Origin: Ignavibacteria bacterium
Lineage (GTDB): Bacteria; Bacteroidota; Ignavibacteria; Kapaibacteriales; Kapaibacteriaceae
Direction: 5' to 3'
Assembly (NCBI GenBank): GCA_947458785.1
Contig: CANGZU010000004.1
Location: 1 to 51,691 of the forward strand
Length of the DNA stretch: 51,691 nt
The position numbers and the translations under genes are program-made. Positions 46,340-51,691 of the stretch are shown here, piece after piece (position 1 is the first letter of the stretch; every line of letters starts with the position of its first letter). The notes under the pieces were generated by a model. The model saw nothing but the letters and a program-made list of their open reading frames with translations, did no database searches and was not told the origin of the DNA.

Positions 46340-49300
46340 GTAACTTTTTCATCGGCCAAACATCGGAACTTCCATCAGGATCTCGGCTCGTGACAATGTA
46401 GTAATAGACGCCAGGTTCAATATCTCGAGCCGACGCTGTACGGAGATTCCATCGCAGTCCACCGTTACCGTCAACACTGCGCAGAAACGCTACTGGTTTG
46501 AGGTTGACATCGAAGATCTCAACATCGGCGATCGCTGGCAGTCCAGCAAACACGAGTTCCTGATGCGCCTGCAGTCTCAGCGGCTGAGGGTAGGCGTAGA
46601 CGTCCTGCTCCCCGCTCCCAAACACGCTGAAGGTGAGCGTGCTGCCAGCACCTTGGGCAATTGCGTGCGTTGTGTCAAACGTGACATCTCTTGCCGTGAT
46701 GGCATACGTGATGCCAATCGCCTTCAACGGCGCCCCTGCATCGAGTGCCAGCAAGACTGTCGAATCGTCGATACGTGCCACGCTGCTCACCACTCCTGCT
46801 GGACGAAGCTGATATGCTGATGCTTTAAGTGCACTGCCATCCACTGGGTGTGAGAACCGGATAGTGAGCTCAAGAGGTGTTCGCACGGTAACGCCTGATA
46901 GAGTTATCAGCTTACGTAAACGCTCCGGCTCTGGTGTATCAACAACTCGCAGAGTAAACGTCCTACCCACATATAGATCCCGGCTGACCGGAATCTTAAT
47001 AGTCACGCGAAGAGAATCTTCTGTGTACTCAACACCGGGAAAGACAAGATCGAGTGCTATGTCACCACGCGGCCGGCCATAACGCGCTGTCGTGATCACG
47101 TCGTTGCTTCGAACAGATAGAAGTTGCTGGGCCGGCAATGAGAGTCCACGTGGGAACACTCCGCCTGCGCCAATGGCAAAGCTCAAGGTCAACCCATCAC
47201 GAAGTTCTCGCCTCGTGATCGTTGTGCGATCGAGCCCTACTCCGAGGATAACAGGGCGTGCGTCGATGACAACCCGGTTTGATTCTCTGCCTGCAAGGAC
47301 AGAATTACCACTTGGAACAGCACGCACGACAAACGAGATCACTGAATCTGCTATGCCCCGCATCTTGTATACGTGGCTTGTTGACGTAGTCTCTGCAATC
47401 ACGGAATCAACTCGTCCTACTCGTCGAGTTAACTGATAAGAGGCAGCTCCATCAACAGGAAACCATGATAGCCGAATGGTACCGAGTGTACTGTCAGTTG
47501 GTTCATGTACTCCTCGCAGCGCACTCGGAGCCGGGAACTGCACACGATCTGTTTGCCGAACGAACGTGAAGTTCGTCATAGCGCCGATTTCAGGAATCGT
47601 TGATCCGAAGCCAAGCTCTACGCGTCCATCGTTATCGACATCGTAGGCAAGAACGCGCGGCGTTGCTACGTCATCGAAAAAGGCCTTCGGGACAATCTCA
47701 CGCTGCACAGTGTCGCGGCCGAACACAAAGAGTCGCGGGAATGCACTGATAATGATTTCCGCACCGGGCATTGAATCGATGTCGGCAATAGCAACTCCGT
47801 TTCGATAACCGATGCCGAGTCGAACACCAGCAACTCGATCAGTCCATACTTTGAAGTGGCCAGTTGACTGGTCTGCCGTGTAGAGATTGTAGGTCCATAC
47901 CTGACGCCCATACTCGCCATCTGCATTTGCCTCGACGCTGTCTGGTATGCCATGCAGGATGTCAGGAAGTCCGTCGGCATTCACATCTCCTGCAGCAACG
48001 AAACCCGAGCCCCCTGCCCCTGGATTCTCAAAAACAATCTCCTCCTCGAATGAGGCACCGTTCCATTCGTGTATAACGAGATCTCCGTCTGTGTCAGAAA
48101 ATGCGATCTCCATCTTACCATCACCATCGAAATCACCCGCTGCGATGCTTATCTCATCAACACGATTTGTTGCGCTTGACGAAGGGGGCTCACTCGTATT
48201 CTTGGCAATACCTAGGAGCGAGAACTTGTCGTCCTTGCAGGTGTAGACATAACATGCGTTATCAGCAAGCGCAAGGATCTCTTCCCTGCCATCGCCGTCG
48301 ATGTCTGCTGCGCCAGCAGCGTTCAGAACGTTTGTTGTGTCAGCAAAGAGGACAGAACCAAAGAGCGAGGAGGTTGGTGTTTGCTGTTCAAAGAGCACAG
48401 TCTTACCAACAACATGACACAGCACTTCGTAACGACCGTTACCATTTACATCACTCAGTGCGCGAGGGATGTACGTATCGCTCAACGAATCACGCAGAAT
48501 CCATCGTCCGTCCTTGAATTGCGTTACAATGGTACGTCCGAACGAACCATCGGACAGATCGTTCATAACAACGCACTTGCCACCATCGCGATAAATGTCA
48601 CGTACGTCATTGAGAACGTATCCCGCCCAAGGGGCTGATAGAACCGTATCCCATCCCGTTGTCGGGATGGCTTGATACGGGGGCTTAACCAACGAATGAC
48701 CAGTACTGAATGACTCTCCAACCATGGGCGTTGTTGTTATCTGTATCAATCGGTCGGATGTTGTTGTTCCCCATGTATCTGGAAGAACAATACTATGCAA
48801 CGCTGCATACTTCTTTGGAGTTGATGCGACATCGGCAAATGGTGCACTGCCATCAGTGATCGCGACGTTCGTTGGAACAAACGTTGAGAGGGTCACAACA
48901 TCGGTCTTTCGCTCTCGCATCCATGCCGTTACGTGCTCATATGCTCGTCGATTATCTGTCTGCCTTGTGACTCGAATGCGCACGTGCGCATCATGATGAC
49001 GCCCGTCTGTACAGTATACCCGCATGCGTATCGTATGCAGGCCGAGAGAAAGTGTATCGATGCTCAGCTCGCCAATCGTGTCATTGATGACAGAAACCGA
49101 CCGAGTGAAGGCTACGGTCCATTGCCGCGGATCAACACCCTGTCCAACGGATACTTCGTAACGTTCGAAGTTTGTGATATGGTTTGAACCGCGAAGTACA
49201 ACCATTTCTTGGGTTTCCGCGAAGAACTCCTGCTCGTTCAATGGGTGTGTGATTGCAAGCCGGCTCGTGCCGAGCGCGGCAAGAGCAGCATCTGCACGGA

Positions 49301-50630
49301 GTCTGCCAGCCCCATACAGAGGATCCCAACCGATCTCACCGAGATCCTTTGAGCTTGCCATAAGCGTACCGCGTATCTCCTCTGCCCCAAGATCTGGGAA
49401 CCTCTCCAGCAGAAGTGCTGCGGTAGCCGCAACGTAGGGCGCAGAGAACGATGTACCGCTCACGGTACGATACCGCGAGTTAACACTGGTCGTAATGATG
49501 GCCTGACCCGGCGCGCTGAGCGAAACAACTGGTCCTGTTGATGAGAACGGGGCTCGCAGGTCTTTGTTGGTGGTTGCAGCAACAACGATAACACCTGTAT
49601 AGCTAGCAGGATATTGCGTCGATACAATGCCACTGTTTCCGGCAGAGGCCACCAGTATGCAGCCTTGTGTACGGGCATATTCGATGGCATCCTGCATGAG
49701 CGGTGAATTGACTCCGTCACCAAAGCTCATATTGACAATGTCAACTCCGTTGGACGCCGCATATACAAGTCCTGCTGCGATGTCATCTTCCTCTGCAGAA
49801 CCTGTTGCATCAAATGCTCGAATCGCACGCAGACGAGCGCCGTGTGCAAGCCCTGCGATGCCTTTTCTGTTGTCCTTCGTTGCAGCGATAACACCGGCAA
49901 CAAGTGTGCCGTGACCATGTTCATCAAACGGCACAGGGTCATACCATCGGTCATCACCAAGGTTGCGAAACTCCTGATCCACAAAGTCAGCGCCAATCAC
50001 ATCGTCGACCATGCCGTTGTCGTCGTCATCAATCCCGTTGAGATCGCCCCATATGCCGGCGCGTTCCTGATCATAAGGCCATGCGTCGAACCGGCCGTTG
50101 GCATTGAGATCTTCTTTGGGGGATATCGCGAGAGCATCTCGCAGATCTTCATGGTCCCAATCGATTCCAGTGTCGATGATTCCGATCGTAATACCTGTTC
50201 CACTTGCAAGCTGCCATGCTTGTCGGGCTCCTACTAGCTCGAGTGCGTATTGGCTCGATGAAAGTGAATCATCACTGATGGGAGTCTCCTCGGGCGGTCC
50301 AGCATGTAGCTGAATGCGTTGCACATTCCATGCGGCGATCACACCAGGGATCGATCGAATCGAGTCGATCGTAGCTGTCATGTTGGATCGTGAGATCCGA
50401 ACATACCGATGCAGTCGCCGTAACAGTGATGCACTGACCTTCCCGTCTTGCAGCGTTTCGCTCCCCTTTTCAAGAAGTCCGTTTGGAACAACCCGTGTTG
50501 GTTGCATGGAACGAAGTTCTGCAGGCAGCTGATCCGTAGACGTGAGCACCAGAATGTCCTGAGCCGAGGCGTTTTGCGCGCTGCCGAACAACACAATGCA
50601 TGCAACAGCTATGGTCAATCGAACGATCAT
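46326..50630 (-). CDS. Large T9SS-sorted subtilisin-like protease with FG-GAP-like repeats
   Basis: The 1434-residue product has a signal peptide (about 1-23), a prodomain-like region to about 115, and an S8 peptidase domain with Asp153 (IIDTGIDWDH), His240 (HGHGT), Asn332 and Ser394 (SGTSFSAP), so the triad is complete. An acidic Asn/Asp-rich loop (about 172-212) may bind calcium. FG-GAP/VCBS-like repeats follow (DVNGNGRYE, DIDGDGREE, DFDGDGKME, DVNADGLPD), then a fibronectin-III-like part and a T9SS type A sorting domain. It is likely an extracellular or surface protease. The start overlaps the recQ stop by 4 bases. Confidence 0.92.
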   Translation of the reverse strand: MIVRLTIAVACIVLFGSAQNASAQDILVLTSTDQLPAELRSMQPTRVVPNGLLEKGSETLQDGKVSASLLRRLHRYVRISRSNMTATIDSIRSIPGVIAAWNVQRIQLHAGPPEETPISDDSLSSSQYALELVGARQAWQLASGTGITIGIIDTGIDWDHEDLRDALAISPKEDLNANGRFDAWPYDQERAGIWGDLNGIDDDDNGMVDDVIGADFVDQEFRNLGDDRWYDPVPFDEHGHGTLVAGVIAATKDNRKGIAGLAHGARLRAIRAFDATGSAEEDDIAAGLVYAASNGVDIVNMSFGDGVNSPLMQDAIEYARTQGCILVASAGNSGIVSTQYPASYTGVIVVAATTNKDLRAPFSSTGPVVSLSAPGQAIITTSVNSRYRTVSGTSFSAPYVAATAALLLERFPDLGAEEIRGTLMASSKDLGEIGWDPLYGAGRLRADAALAALGTSRLAITHPLNEQEFFAETQEMVVLRGSNHITNFERYEVSVGQGVDPRQWTVAFTRSVSVINDTIGELSIDTLSLGLHTIRMRVYCTDGRHHDAHVRIRVTRQTDNRRAYEHVTAWMRERKTDVVTLSTFVPTNVAITDGSAPFADVASTPKKYAALHSIVLPDTWGTTTSDRLIQITTTPMVGESFSTGHSLVKPPYQAIPTTGWDTVLSAPWAGYVLNDVRDIYRDGGKCVVMNDLSDGSFGRTIVTQFKDGRWILRDSLSDTYIPRALSDVNGNGRYEVLCHVVGKTVLFEQQTPTSSLFGSVLFADTTNVLNAAGAADIDGDGREEILALADNACYVYTCKDDKFSLLGIAKNTSEPPSSSATNRVDEISIAAGDFDGDGKMEIAFSDTDGDLVIHEWNGASFEEEIVFENPGAGGSGFVAAGDVNADGLPDILHGIPDSVEANADGEYGRQVWTYNLYTADQSTGHFKVWTDRVAGVRLGIGYRNGVAIADIDSMPGAEIIISAFPRLFVFGRDTVQREIVPKAFFDDVATPRVLAYDVDNDGRVELGFGSTIPEIGAMTNFTFVRQTDRVQFPAPSALRGVHEPTDSTLGTIRLSWFPVDGAASYQLTRRVGRVDSVIAETTSTSHVYKMRGIADSVISFVVRAVPSGNSVLAGRESNRVVIDARPVILGVGLDRTTITRRELRDGLTLSFAIGAGGVFPRGLSLPAQQLLSVRSNDVITTARYGRPRGDIALDLVFPGVEYTEDSLRVTIKIPVSRDLYVGRTFTLRVVDTPEPERLRKLITLSGVTVRTPLELTIRFSHPVDGSALKASAYQLRPAGVVSSVARIDDSTVLLALDAGAPLKAIGITYAITARDVTFDTTHAIAQGAGSTLTFSVFGSGEQDVYAYPQPLRLQAHQELVFAGLPAIADVEIFDVNLKPVAFLRSVDGNGGLRWNLRTASARDIEPGVYYYIVTSRDPDGSSDVWPMKKLLIQR

Positions 50631-51691
50631 GTTATCTCAATCTCGGAATAGAGAGCACGTCTGGCAAATGCTAATGCAACCCGCAACTCTGGCAACGATG
50701 GTTCGCCACCAAGATGCTCACGGACATCGCGCAGCTTGGCATAGCGATGATAGCGCATGTAATCGATAACACGCGCAAAGAGGGATTCATCGATCAAGCT
50801 ACCGCGATCAAGGGGCCGACCCGACTCTATGGCTCTCTGCAGCATCGCAGCAAGTGCTGGTTTGGTCATCTTCATTTCCTGCGCAAGCCCCTCAAACGTG
50901 GTTCTGTCACTAAGGACCCTGAGCATGCGCTCAACGTCGACGTCCACGGGACCTTTTGCGGACGTACCTCGCTGGTCTTCATCCTGCATGCAACCGAATA
51001 TCTCACCGGCATATTGTGTCAGGAACATTGCACTGCCATGACGGCCAGGCACGACCTCTGCAAGCGACGTCGGACAATCCTTGGCAAGTGCTGCCAGCTC
51101 AGCATTCGTACAGAGTGATTGCTCCGAAACACCTTGAAGAGCCGCAATACGCTCGCGCATCGCAAACAGCCGGCCAAGGACACGATCATAGATACCTTGG
51201 TTACGTTCTTGCTGAAAGTCGTTCGACCGCTGCATTGCCAGCGGCTTTGGTAAGGGGCCCGCATGGTCAACACCCTTTTCCGTAACTCCGATCACTGGAT
51301 AGAGATCTGCACTCTTAACAAGTAGTCCTGCATCAAGCGCAACATCAATGGCTTCGAGTAGCTCTGGCTTCGATCTCTCCCGCAATGCTCCGAATGCGAT
51401 GCTTCGGTCGAGTCGGTAGTCTTGGACCTTTGCAGATGCGATACCACGCACAATGTCTACGATCACATGCCGGCCAAACTTGCCGCGCACCTGCCATGTA
51501 GCTGTGATCAGCGCGTTGATATTTTCACGCATGCGATCTGAGATGGGCGTCCGCTGCTGGCTAGCAGAAGTGCAGCTCGAGCATGTACCGCAGGTACCTT
51601 CGTGAGTGCGGTCACCGAAATATGCGAGAATAACATTACGCTTGCACTGGCGTGACTCTGCGTAGCCGACCATGACATTGAGTTTCTGAAG
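50627..51691 (-). CDS. recQ: ATP-dependent DNA helicase RecQ, C-terminal part (cut by window edge)
   Basis: About 354 residues of the C-terminus are visible. The frame stays open to the window edge, so the helicase core lies outside. The zinc-binding region has CKRNVILAYFGD and CGTCSSC; a winged-helix RQC region (about 50-130 of the visible part) and an HRDC-like region (about 155-235) follow, then a helix-turn-helix-like tail. RecQ unwinds DNA in recombination and repair. It is upstream of, and overlaps by 4 bases, the subtilase gene. Confidence 0.88.
   Translation of the reverse strand, partial: LQKLNVMVGYAESRQCKRNVILAYFGDRTHEGTCGTCSSCTSASQQRTPISDRMRENINALITATWQVRGKFGRHVIVDIVRGIASAKVQDYRLDRSIAFGALRERSKPELLEAIDVALDAGLLVKSADLYPVIGVTEKGVDHAGPLPKPLAMQRSNDFQQERNQGIYDRVLGRLFAMRERIAALQGVSEQSLCTNAELAALAKDCPTSLAEVVPGRHGSAMFLTQYAGEIFGCMQDEDQRGTSAKGPVDVDVERMLRVLSDRTTFEGLAQEMKMTKPALAAMLQRAIESGRPLDRGSLIDESLFARVIDYMRYHRYAKLRDVREHLGGEPSLPELRVALAFARRALYSEIEIT

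Overview
This window looks like a compact chromosomal segment from a free-living member of the Bacteroidota/Chlorobi (FCB) group, most likely a Kapabacteria- or Ignavibacteria-like lineage. The lineage is an inference. It rests on four proteins with type IX secretion system (T9SS) type A C-terminal sorting domains, a short RpoD with the Bacteroidota-type N-terminus, a -7 promoter motif of the form TAnnTTTG in front of several genes, and weak or absent Shine-Dalgarno sequences at many starts. No phage, insertion sequence or CRISPR array was seen.

Positions 1-13658 hold the accessory part: a tandem duplication of a three-gene surface module. Each copy encodes (i) a very long secreted repeat protein of about 1600 residues, (ii) a protein of about 300 residues with a cohesin-like domain and a T9SS sorting domain, and (iii) an outer-membrane beta-barrel-like protein. 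Genes ii and iii overlap by ATGA in both copies. The repeat proteins obey a strict length rule: modules are 57+10k codons long. The two paralogues reach almost the same repeat-array length (1167 and 1154 codons) by different routes. Copy A ends in a strong terminator; copy B runs without one into icd.

Positions 13702-28535 are mostly housekeeping: icd, a DsbA-like oxidoreductase, OsmC, a DEAD-box helicase followed by a DUF1801 protein with a long basic disordered arm, dapD with an agmatinase-family gene, an Atg22/UMF1-type transporter, and the division cluster ftsQ-ftsA-ftsZ. Next comes a small catabolic locus: an SDR lacking the usual catalytic Tyr/Lys, divergent from 3-hydroxyanthranilate dioxygenase and ACMS decarboxylase. 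A tRNA-Ser(UGA) and an unknown lipoprotein follow.

Positions 28627-36859 carry the leftward run ilvE-recG-queE-beta-propeller, then panC, a GNAT acetyltransferase and dsbD. Positions 36967-43492 are one long rightward run: glyS-ctpA-rpoD-rimM-trmD-hydrolase-lipoprotein. The right end has a T9SS-sorted Asp-box protein, mpl, a 1434-residue T9SS-sorted subtilase with FG-GAP-like repeats, and the C-terminal part of recQ cut by the window edge. No gene-free stretch exceeds 300 bases.
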